A stretch of DNA of 64,000 bases, taken from contig JACPCR010000071.1 in NCBI GenBank assembly GCA_016179685.1, positions 49,259 to 113,258 of the forward strand. The letters are read 5' to 3'. Origin of the DNA: Planctomycetota bacterium (GTDB lineage Bacteria; Planctomycetota; PUPC01; JACPCR01). This document shows positions 51,413-58,464 of the stretch, piece by piece (the first letter of the stretch is position 1; the number at the start of each line of letters is the position of its first letter). Made by a program: the position numbers and the translations under genes. The notes beneath the pieces are model-generated. The model saw only the letters and a list, made by a program, of their open reading frames with translations, had not been told where the DNA came from and searched no databases.

Positions 51413-52252
51413 ATGGAGCATCGTGCTGCCTCGGAAAAGCCAGAAGAGTCCCGCATCCCTCCGATGGGGGCATCACAACGGGAGACGGGCCGTGGCAAGA
51501 CGATCGTGGTTCTGCCCGCCTATAACGCTGCCCGCACCCTCGAAGCGACCGTCCGTGACATTCCGGCTGGGTGCGTCGATGAGACGATCCTGGTCGACGA
51601 CGCCAGCCGCGATGATACCGTCCGGATCGCCCGGGACCTGGGACTAGCGGTGATCGTTCACCCGGAGAACCGCGGGTACGGTGCGAATCAGAAGACCTGT
51701 TATACCGAGGCGTTGAGACGCGGTGCGGACTACGTGGTCATGGTGCATCCGGACTACCAGTATGACAGCCGTCTGCTGCCGCATTTTTTGGGCTTCCTTC
51801 GCCAGGGCATCTGCGACATTGTGCTGGGCTCGCGCATCCGATGCCGGAAGGAGGCGCTGGCGGGCGGGATGCCGCGTTACAAGTACCTTTCAAATCGCGG
51901 GTTGACGCTCTTCGAGAATATCACACTCGGCCAGAACCTGGGCGACTTCCATTCCGGTTATCGCGCCTACACGCGCCAGGTCCTGGAGACCATTCCGTTC
52001 ATGAAAAATTCCGATGGCTTCGTCTTCGACACGGAGTTCCTGGTACAAGCGGTCTACTTCGGCTTCCGGATCGGGGACGTGCCCGTGCCGGTCCGTTACA
52101 TGGACGAGGCCTCGTCCATCCGTTTTTGGCCGGCCACGCGCTACGGACTGCTGACGTTGTGGACCGTGACGAAGTGCTGGCTGTGCTGGCTAAGGATTTA
52201 TCGGTCGAGGCTGTTCCAACGCACTTCGACGCCGCCAGACGCTATACTTTGA
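51413..52252 (+). CDS. Family 2 glycosyltransferase (polyprenyl-phosphate sugar transferase-like)
   Basis: The 279-residue GT-A protein shows [38 protein letters not shown] (in the position of the DxD site) and [27 protein letters not shown], which marks the DPM1/DPMS-like subgroup. It has a basic C-terminal tail and no clear membrane helix pair. It sits between DUF5989 and another GT2, in one orientation, suggesting a surface-glycan set. Its TGA stop begins a family-C phrase. Confidence 0.85.
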   Translation: MEHRAASEKPEESRIPPMGASQRETGRGKTIVVLPAYNAARTLEATVRDIPAGCVDETILVDDASRDDTVRIARDLGLAVIVHPENRGYGANQKTCYTEALRRGADYVVMVHPDYQYDSRLLPHFLGFLRQGICDIVLGSRIRCRKEALAGGMPRYKYLSNRGLTLFENITLGQNLGDFHSGYRAYTRQVLETIPFMKNSDGFVFDTEFLVQAVYFGFRIGDVPVPVRYMDEASSIRFWPATRYGLLTLWTVTKCWLCWLRIYRSRLFQRTSTPPDAIL

Positions 52253-52273
52253 CACTTGAACCCTGAACCCTGG
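52250..52273. repeat. Dispersed short-repeat phrase, family C
   Basis: TGACACTTGAACCCTGAACC directly at the stop of the GT2 gene is the inverse of the phrase at 15348. A third copy, CCTGAACCCTGAACCTTGAC, lies at 49976-49995. Confidence 0.5.
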
Positions 52274-52274
52274 C

Positions 52275-53114
52275 TTGGACCCTCCTGCCTTGAACCCGCC
52301 TGAACGAGACCCCATCTCGGCAACGGTCATCACGCGAAACGAAGCGGGAAACATCCGCGAGTGCCTGGAGAGCCTTCGCTGGGTGGACGACCTCGTGGTC
52401 GTCGATTCGGAGAGCACGGATCGGACGGTGGAGATTGCCCGGGAGTTCACGTCCCGCGTTCACGTCCGCCCTTGGGACGGCTTCGTCGATCAGAAGAACT
52501 ACGCCTGCTCCCTGGCGGAACACGACTGGGTCCTGAGCGTGGACGCGGATGAGCGGGTGACACCCGAGCTGCGCGACGAAATCCTGGGCGTTCTTTCGCG
52601 GCCTGAGGGCCGGGCCGAAGGTTACTGCCTCCCGCGGCGCACCACTTACCTGGGCCGGGTGATTTGGCACGGGGGATGGTATCCGGACGAAACAGTCAGG
52701 CTTTTCCGCCGCTCCCACGGCGTCTTTGTGGGCCAGGAACTTCACGAGCGTGTCGAGGTCCGAGGCCGCGTGGAACGCCTCCTCCATCCCCTGGCCCACC
52801 TCAGTTACCATAATCTTTCAGACCAGATCGAGCGAGTGGACCGTTACTCGTCGCTGGCCGCTGGCGCCTGGTACAACTGGGGGCGCGCCAGCACGCTGGC
52901 CGGCCTGCTCGTCCGGCCCCCGTGGAAGTTCTTCGAGACCTACTTCTGGAAGCTCGGCATGCTGGACGGGATGCCGGGCCTGATCATTGCGGTCATGACC
53001 AGCTACTATGTTTTCCTCAAGCACGCGAAATTGTGGGAGTTGCGCCACGTGCCCTCCAGCCGCCGGGCCGTGCACGCGCCGAGGACCAACGAGCACCCGG
53101 CGATCTCCTCTTGA
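52275..53114 (+). CDS. Family 2 glycosyltransferase (WaaE/KdtX-like)
   Basis: The 279-residue protein has ISATVITRNEAGNIRECLESLRWVDDLVVVDSESTDRTVEI and the WaaE-like features FVDQKNYACSLAEHDWVLSVDADERVTPEL, YLGRVIWHGGWYPDETVRLFRR. This subgroup adds sugars such as glucose or heptose to LPS core or similar glycans. A C-terminal amphipathic/hydrophobic stretch (GLIIAVMTSYYVFLKHAKL) may hold it to the membrane. It starts at a TTG near a family-C phrase; a second TTG at 52290 is possible. It overlaps the next small gene by 4 bases. Confidence 0.85.
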   Translation: MDPPALNPPERDPISATVITRNEAGNIRECLESLRWVDDLVVVDSESTDRTVEIAREFTSRVHVRPWDGFVDQKNYACSLAEHDWVLSVDADERVTPELRDEILGVLSRPEGRAEGYCLPRRTTYLGRVIWHGGWYPDETVRLFRRSHGVFVGQELHERVEVRGRVERLLHPLAHLSYHNLSDQIERVDRYSSLAAGAWYNWGRASTLAGLLVRPPWKFFETYFWKLGMLDGMPGLIIAVMTSYYVFLKHAKLWELRHVPSSRRAVHAPRTNEHPAISS

Positions 53115-53413
53115 GCCTGGAATCCGAGCTGGTCGGTCGCTACGCCGAGGCATTGAAGGCCTATCGCAGCCGGGAATGGATGCGAGCGATCGAAGGGTTC
53201 AAGCAGTGCCTGGCGCTCCGCGCCGCCGATCCCGCAGCGCGGGCCCTGATCGAGCGATGCCGGACCTTCCAGGCCTCGCCCTCCCCCAGCGGACTGGGAT
53301 GGCGTCTGGCACATGCGGAGCAAGTGAAGGGGTGGCCGCTCCACGGGTTCGAAGATGCGGGGAAGAGTCAAGGCCGGAACAGGTCAAGGTCAAGATCACG
53401 GATGCAAGAATAA
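53111..53413 (+). CDS. Adenylate-cyclase-tail-like TPR fragment with a likely frameshift
   Basis: The TTG-started ORF reads LVGRYAEALKAYRSREWMRAIEGFKQCLALRAADPAARALIERCRTFQASP, matching the TPR-like tail seen at the end of CHASE2-type adenylate/guanylate cyclases. If one C is removed from the CCCCC run at 53283-53287, the next frame gives ADWDGVWHMRSK and a TGA at 53325-53327, which is the typical cyclase ending (PPxDWDGVWxMxSK). The full ORF therefore ends about 71 codons after the start when repaired. No cyclase catalytic domain is nearby. It overlaps the GT2 stop by 4 bases (TTGA). Confidence 0.55.
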   Translation: MSLESELVGRYAEALKAYRSREWMRAIEGFKQCLALRAADPAARALIERCRTFQASPSPSGLGWRLAHAEQVKGWPLHGFEDAGKSQGRNRSRSRSRMQE

Positions 53414-53745
53414 TGCCTGCGATCGGCCGTGCAAAGGGCAATACGGTTTTCCACCGCGGTGGCCGCTATCAGGGCATCCGCCATGCTCATGGCCACCTTC
53501 AGGGTGTACTCCTCCATGTAGATCGACGCTCGATGCCCGATGTTCTCCGTGAGGGGAAGCATCACCATGCCCAGGTCGGGAAGAAACGCCTTGATTTGCT
53601 TCATCTCCTCGACGTTCCTGGCGCCCTGAAAAAGTTCCATATAGGTGACCACGGACACGTGACGTTCGGCCTGCTCATCCAGAAGGCCAGCCGCCCTCTC
53701 GTGGCCGCGTAAAATCCAGATCAGCACGTCCGTGTCAAACAACAT
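53368..53745 (-). CDS. PIN-domain ribonuclease toxin (VapC-like), second module
   Basis: The 125-residue PIN protein has MLFDTDVLIWILRG (first Asp), ELFQGARNVEEM (Glu), MADALIAATAVEN (Asp) and CTADRRHY (Asp), i.e. the complete acidic tetrad. The ATG at 53745 is preferred because the track start at 53787 lies inside the antitoxin. The gene overlaps the antitoxin stop by 11 bases. It probably cleaves RNA when not bound by its antitoxin. Confidence 0.88.
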   Translation of the reverse strand: MLFDTDVLIWILRGHERAAGLLDEQAERHVSVVTYMELFQGARNVEEMKQIKAFLPDLGMVMLPLTENIGHRASIYMEEYTLKVAMSMADALIAATAVENRIALCTADRRHYSCIRDLDLDLFRP

Positions 53746-53983
53746 GACCGCGTCCCGTGCGCAGACGACGCAAGAAAGCTGGAACATCCTCCGCCTCTTG
53801 GCGATCGGCCCAGATTCCGAAGGCAGGATGCTCTCGAGCTCACGTGGCCTTCTGCCGGCCGCGTACGGGATGAAGAACGGCCTTCTCCTTGCCGTGGTAA
53901 AGGATCGTCACGGATTCATTCCGCTCCAGCGCACGGAGAACTTCCCGCATGCGGCGGCGCAAGTCCAAGAACGATGCTTTCAT
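53735..53983 (-). pseudogene. Phd/VapB-like antitoxin with in-frame TGA
   Basis: Read on the minus strand the frame gives MKASFLDLRRRMREVLRALERNESVTILYHGKEKAVLHPV, a typical start of small antitoxins. After GRQKAT a TGA (53840-53842) interrupts it, then the same frame continues AREHPAFGIWADRQEAEDVP and FLRRLRTGR to a stop at 53735-53737 that overlaps vapC. The HPAFGIWADRxE-type segment is the usual toxin-binding tail. A single change (TGA from CGA) would restore an 82-residue protein. It is not in the ORF track. It may be a dying antitoxin, a sequence error, or read-through. Confidence 0.65.
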
Positions 53984-54115
53984 GGATGCCTTTCTCCTTC
54001 AAGTGGACACTATCAGTGTACCTGTTGCCATCCCCTTCAAGGGAAAAATTCCCAAGCACCGAACCTGGGCGTTGGCGGCCCCGTTTCTGCCCCTGCCAAT
54101 GGCTGGATACACAAG

Positions 54116-55150
54116 CTATCGCCGTTCCTTGGCGTGCCCACCGGCATGGCGCAAGCTGGGATGGTCCGGGCAGCCGCGGAGATGCCAGGCCACCAGCGAA
54201 GCGTAGATGCCGATGCGCTCGCGCACCCTCGGGATGAGAAAGAGGGTGAAGAGGCCGGCCAGAAGGTTGAGCAGCAGATTGGGAAAGAGCTTGAGGAACG
54301 CGCCGGCTCGGAGGAAAGCGTAACGGGGGCCGGGTGACCATTTCCTGAAGAAACGGTACTTGGCGCGGTAGTACTCGATGCGGCTCAGGCCCGGGAGGCG
54401 TCGCACGGAGCTCCGGCCCTGATGATGGACCGCCCGAGCCGCAGTCACCTGGCACACTCGAAATCCCTCCAGCCGCGCACGATAACAGAGGTCGGTCTCC
54501 TCCAAGAAAAGGAAATAGCCCGGATCGAAGCCGCCCAGCCGCCCAGCCAGGTCAGCCCGGACGAGCATCAGGGCGCCGATGACGACCTCGACGTCCCGTA
54601 TCTCGATGCCGGGCTGGAGCCTGCTGGGATATCGGGCGGGGAACAGCCTGCGGAGGACCGCCTTGTTCGTCAGCTCCGTGGCCAAAGTGGGGAAATTGTC
54701 GAAGGAGTTCTGGGGCGTGCCGTCCGGGTTCAGGAGTTGGCCGCCGCAGATGCCGACGTCCGGGTGGGCATCGAGGAAATCCGCGAGGGTATCGGCTGCC
54801 CCGGGAAGAAGGCGTGCGTCGCTGTTGAGCAGGAGCAGGTGGCGGCCTCGGGCGATCGCAAACGCCTGGTTGTTGGCGCAGCCGAACCCACGATTTTCAG
54901 CATTCTGGATGAGATGGACCTTGGGGAAGCGGTCGCGGACGGCCTCAGCGGAGCCGTCGCCGGAAGCGTTATCGACGACGATGACCTCGAAAGAATGGGA
55001 CTGGATGGTATCGAAGGCGGACTGTATGGCCTCCAGGACGAGGGCCCGGAGATTCCAGTTGACCACGACAACGCTGAGGTCACAGGAAACCGATGCCGAG
55101 GAGAGGCTGGCTTCTCGACCCTCGTCTGAACGCGGCATCTCACCAGTCAT
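54116..55150 (-). CDS. Family 2 glycosyltransferase (rhamnosyltransferase-like)
   Basis: The 344-residue protein has LSVVVVNWNLRALVLEAIQSAF, FEVIVVDNASGDGS, LNSDARLLPGA (metal site in DxD position) and FDPGYFLFLEETDLCYRARLEGF, which is the WbbL/rhamnosyltransferase-type signature. A hydrophobic stretch near residue 300 (LFPNLLLNLLAGLFTLFLI) can anchor it. The ATG overlaps the upstream STAS-fusion stop by ATGA, so the two are translationally coupled. No direct functional link between them is clear. Confidence 0.88.
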   Translation of the reverse strand: MTGEMPRSDEGREASLSSASVSCDLSVVVVNWNLRALVLEAIQSAFDTIQSHSFEVIVVDNASGDGSAEAVRDRFPKVHLIQNAENRGFGCANNQAFAIARGRHLLLLNSDARLLPGAADTLADFLDAHPDVGICGGQLLNPDGTPQNSFDNFPTLATELTNKAVLRRLFPARYPSRLQPGIEIRDVEVVIGALMLVRADLAGRLGGFDPGYFLFLEETDLCYRARLEGFRVCQVTAARAVHHQGRSSVRRLPGLSRIEYYRAKYRFFRKWSPGPRYAFLRAGAFLKLFPNLLLNLLAGLFTLFLIPRVRERIGIYASLVAWHLRGCPDHPSLRHAGGHAKERR

Positions 55151-56160
55151 TTGGAGAGATTCTGGAGAGCCGTCTCCGGGTCCTGGAAAACGGGAAGGAG
55201 CATATCGAGGCGTGTGGCCCGGAAGACCTCGCGCAGAGGCGGATTGAGGGAGGCGAATCCGACGGAGGCGCCGGACTGGCGCAGCTCCTTGTAGAGGGAG
55301 ACGAAGGCACCGAGGACGATGCTGGAAACGTACTGGACGTGGCGGAGATCGACGACGAGGACTGTCTGACCCTGGGCGGCGGCCACGAGCTGTTCCCTGA
55401 CCTGAGACAAGTTGGCATCGCTGATGCTTCGATCCTGCAGCTCGAGGACACGGGTCTGACCCTTCCGCAGGATGCGGAGCTGCCGCGTCTCCGATTCCAC
55501 CGTCGCCCCGGGGACGGACATCGGGGCCTCGGGCGCGGGACCGCCCTGCACGGCGTCGGGGCGCGTCGGGGCCGCGTCCGCTTCCGCTTCAAAATCCAGG
55601 CTCGCCGGCACATGGGAGAGCTGGGCCGCCGGCGTTACGTATTGGGCGCGGAAAACGTCGTCCTCGCTGGGAACGGCGACGTCCACGAGCCCTTCACCCC
55701 CTTCGGGGCCGGCATCGGGTGACCGGCGGCGCGTCATCAGGAGCTGGTTGCCGCGCCCCATGTAGACGACCTCGTCCTGCACGCTCTCCATGAGGATGAT
55801 TCCGTAACCGCTTTCCCGGAGGTCCTGTTCCCCGAAGAGAGGCTTGGGGACCCGTTCCGGCCTCATCCCGTTGCCCTCATCTTCGATGAGGATGGCCCAC
55901 TTCGAGTCATCGCCGTAGAGGCGAATGCGAATGTTCTTTCGGGGATCGTAATGATTGCCATGCATCATGGCATTCTTGATGGCTTCATCGAGGCTCAATC
56001 GGACGCGTTCCATGTCGTCGCGGCCCACGTACTCGTGCTCCTGGAGACACCGCAGGATGCGAATGATGGCAGCGTCCTTGTAGGACAACTCGGAGGGGAT
56101 CTCCATCTTGACCCAGGTGGTTCCGAAACGCGACCTCGTCTCCGGCTCGAACAGGGGCAT
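55147..56160 (-). CDS. Anti-sigma kinase-like HATPase fused to a STAS domain
   Basis: Residues 15-145 are an RsbW/SpoIIAB-type HATPase_c domain: N box ERVRLSLDEAIKNAMMHGN, G1 box IEDEGNGM and G2 box ESGYGIILM. A linker (about 150-225) leads to a STAS domain (TRVLELQDRSISDANLSQVREQLV, VLVVDLRHVQYVSSIVLGAFVSLYKEL) like SpoIIAA/RsbV. The Ser of YVSSIVLG lies at the site normally phosphorylated by the kinase. In classic systems the two are separate proteins. The fusion could act in cis or compete with separate partners. It follows the second pilT by 67 bases, with a family-B end between. Confidence 0.85.
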   Translation of the reverse strand: MPLFEPETRSRFGTTWVKMEIPSELSYKDAAIIRILRCLQEHEYVGRDDMERVRLSLDEAIKNAMMHGNHYDPRKNIRIRLYGDDSKWAILIEDEGNGMRPERVPKPLFGEQDLRESGYGIILMESVQDEVVYMGRGNQLLMTRRRSPDAGPEGGEGLVDVAVPSEDDVFRAQYVTPAAQLSHVPASLDFEAEADAAPTRPDAVQGGPAPEAPMSVPGATVESETRQLRILRKGQTRVLELQDRSISDANLSQVREQLVAAAQGQTVLVVDLRHVQYVSSIVLGAFVSLYKELRQSGASVGFASLNPPLREVFRATRLDMLLPVFQDPETALQNLSK

Positions 56161-56199
56161 AGGTCTTCGTCCTTTTTCGGTTCAGATCGCTCGCTATCG

Positions 56200-56230
56200 G
56201 CACGGGCGGGTTGGGGACGGCTCTTCGCTA
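56200..56230. repeat. Family-B phrase after the second PilT gene (degenerate)
   Basis: On the minus strand it starts at the PilT TAG stop as TAGCGAAGAGCCGTCCCCAA followed by CCCGCCCGTG, matching the other family-B starts at about three of four positions. The far end is not clearly conserved. Confidence 0.45.
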
Positions 56231-57349
56231 ACGGCCGCCCTTGGTCTTTGTGTCGCTGACTCCCGAAACCCCCGATTTCTCGAACGCGATGCGAATCTTG
56301 TTCTGCAAATCCACCTTGTCGATGGCCTTGGACATCGCCTCGCCGGGATCGGCCAGGCCGTCGGCCACGAGCTTGAGCAGGGCGTCATTGAGGAGGCACA
56401 TCCCCTCGCGGGCGCCGACCTGGATGGACGACGGAATCTGGAAGGTCTTCGCCTCCCGGATGAGGTTCGAAATCGCTGAATTGACGATCATGATCTCGAG
56501 GGCCGCACACCGGCCCTTCCCATCCTTCTTCTTCAAAAGGGTCTGCGACACCACGCCTTTCAGGGCGCTGCCAAGCTGCTGCCGGATTTGCTCCTGCTGC
56601 TCCGGCGGGAACTGGTCGATGATGCGGTCCACGGTCGAGGACGCCGTCGTCGTGTGAAGCGTCCCGAAGACCAGGTGGCCGGTCTCCGCCGTCTCGATGG
56701 CAATGTGCGTCGTCTCGAGGTCGCGCATCTCGCCCACCAGCACGACGTTGGGGTCCTGGCGCAGGGCGCCGCGAAGCGCCCGCGAGAAGCTCATCGTGTG
56801 GCGGTGGACCTCGCGTTGCGTGATCAGACAGTTCTTGGTCGGATGCACGAACTCGATCGGGTCCTCGATCGTCACAATGTGATCCTTCCGGTTCTCGTTG
56901 CAGTAGTCGATCATCGCCGCCAGGGTGGTGGACTTCCCGCTGCCCGTTGGACCCGTGACGAGGACGAGCCCCTTGGGCAGCATGCACAGGTTCTTGATCG
57001 CGCCCGGCAGGCCCAAATCATCCGCGGATAGAATCTTGGTCGGGATGATCCGGAACACCGCGCCGATGCTCTCGCCCGGCTGATGCCGCAACAGGTTCGC
57101 ACGGAAACGCGCACAGTCCTGAACTTCATAGCTGAAGTCCGTGTCCCCGCAGTCCAGGAATTCTTTCCAGTTCCGGTCCGGCGTGATCTCCGTCAGCAGC
57201 TTGTTCGTATCGTTGGCGTCCAGCGGCGGCACGTTGATGGGAACCATGGTGCCGTGAATGCGCAGCATCGGACGCAATCCGGTGCGGATGTGAAGGTCCG
57301 AAGCCCCTTGCTTCTGCATGAAACGGAAGAACTTATCAATTTCGGCCAC
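56228..57349 (-). CDS. PilT-type ATPase, second copy
   Basis: The 373-residue ATPase has the PilT N-terminal domain (FMQKQGASDLHIRTGLRPMLRIHGTMVPI), Walker A GPTGSGKSTTLAAM, VVLVGEMRDLETTHIAIETAETGHLVFGTLHTT and a C-terminal AALEIMIVNSAISNLIREAK region. It is clearly diverged from the PilT at 41.9 kb, so the two are not a recent duplication; one may be PilU-like. The start at 57349 gives the usual family beginning. Its TAG stop is the start of a family-B phrase. Confidence 0.92.
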   Translation of the reverse strand: MAEIDKFFRFMQKQGASDLHIRTGLRPMLRIHGTMVPINVPPLDANDTNKLLTEITPDRNWKEFLDCGDTDFSYEVQDCARFRANLLRHQPGESIGAVFRIIPTKILSADDLGLPGAIKNLCMLPKGLVLVTGPTGSGKSTTLAAMIDYCNENRKDHIVTIEDPIEFVHPTKNCLITQREVHRHTMSFSRALRGALRQDPNVVLVGEMRDLETTHIAIETAETGHLVFGTLHTTTASSTVDRIIDQFPPEQQEQIRQQLGSALKGVVSQTLLKKKDGKGRCAALEIMIVNSAISNLIREAKTFQIPSSIQVGAREGMCLLNDALLKLVADGLADPGEAMSKAIDKVDLQNKIRIAFEKSGVSGVSDTKTKGGR

Positions 57350-57452
57350 CTCATTCCTCCTCTCTTTCGAGAGAATCGATAACTGGCGAATGGACGCACG
57401 GACAGACGACCACTCGGGAGAAATAAATCATTAACAATTCCCGCGGTTTCTG

Positions 57453-58427
57453 TCAAATGAGGACGCCGGTTAGGATTTCAGGATTGACCAGATTTTCGGG
57501 CCTCCCTCCGCGAAGGACGCGGACCACCTCCCGCGCGGTCCGCGCCCTCAATTCATCCACGGATTCCTGTGAAGAGAAGGCGGCGTGCGGCGTCAGGATG
57601 ACCCGCTCGTGGCCCGCGAGGGGATGACCCGGCGGCAAGGGTTCCGGCTCGGTGACGTCGAGGGCCGCGCCGAGGAGTCGCCCGGCGTCCAGCGCTTCGA
57701 GAAGCGCCGGGGTGTCCACGAGGCCGCCCCGGGCGGTATTGATCAGGAAGGCGCTCGGCTTCATGAGCTGGAAGGCGCGGACGTCCAGAAGATGCCGCGT
57801 CGATGGGCTGAGCGGGAGATGCAGCGAGAGGAAGTCCGACTCGGCCAGGAGGCCATCCCAGGAGGCGTGCTCGACCCCGGCGGCCTGGGACTCGACGGTG
57901 GTCAGGCGGCGGGAATAGGCGAGCACTTTCAGTCCGAAGACGGCGGCCCTGCGGGCCACTTCCCGCCCCGTCCGGCCGAATCCGGCGATGCCCAGGACTC
58001 GTCCTGAAATCCGGTGAAGAGGATAGCCCGCCTGCAGAGCGTAGCGGCCGGCCTTGATCGCACGGTCGTAGAAGGCCACCTTGCGGGCACAAGCCAGCAC
58101 GAGGGCGAGGGCATGATCGGCGACTTCTCCAACGCAGTAGTCGGGGACGTTCGTGACCGGGATGCGGAGGCGGCTGCAGGCCGCGACGTCGATGTTGTCG
58201 AGGCCAATGCCGTATCGGGCGACGATGCGGCAGCCCGAACAGGCCTCGATGACGGCCGGGCTGACCCTGGCCCAGCACGTCATGATGCCCGAGCAGCCGC
58301 GCGCGGCCCGGACCAGGCCAGGCTCATCCGCCTTGTCGGCCAGCAGGGGTTCGGCTTCTGCTTCCCGGAGTATGCGGCGCTCGATCTCCAGGTCTGGCCA
58401 GGCGATGTCCGTGACGAGGATTTTCAT
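57453..58427 (-). CDS. D-isomer-specific 2-hydroxyacid dehydrogenase
   Basis: The 324-residue NAD-dependent oxidoreductase has the Rossmann motif GIAGFGRTGREVA, the conserved NTARGGLVD (catalytic Arg), DVTEPEPLPP (Glu) and TPHAAFSS (His). Family members reduce 2-keto acids or oxidise 3-phosphoglycerate/hydroxyacids. The ATG at 58427 begins MKILVTDIAWP; the track start adds 21 unlikely residues. It starts 37 bases after the large FAD/Fe-S oxidoreductase, so the two probably work on linked hydroxyacid substrates such as D-lactate or glycolate. Confidence 0.88.
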   Translation of the reverse strand: MKILVTDIAWPDLEIERRILREAEAEPLLADKADEPGLVRAARGCSGIMTCWARVSPAVIEACSGCRIVARYGIGLDNIDVAACSRLRIPVTNVPDYCVGEVADHALALVLACARKVAFYDRAIKAGRYALQAGYPLHRISGRVLGIAGFGRTGREVARRAAVFGLKVLAYSRRLTTVESQAAGVEHASWDGLLAESDFLSLHLPLSPSTRHLLDVRAFQLMKPSAFLINTARGGLVDTPALLEALDAGRLLGAALDVTEPEPLPPGHPLAGHERVILTPHAAFSSQESVDELRARTAREVVRVLRGGRPENLVNPEILTGVLI

Positions 58428-58464
58428 AATTCGGAACCCTCCGCGTTCCCGGCGAGCTGCCGGG

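Noticed and set aside
53840-53842. TGA in the antitoxin as selenocysteine
   Set aside because: No SECIS-like hairpin is apparent just after it and antitoxins are not known selenoproteins; nonsense mutation or base error is simpler.
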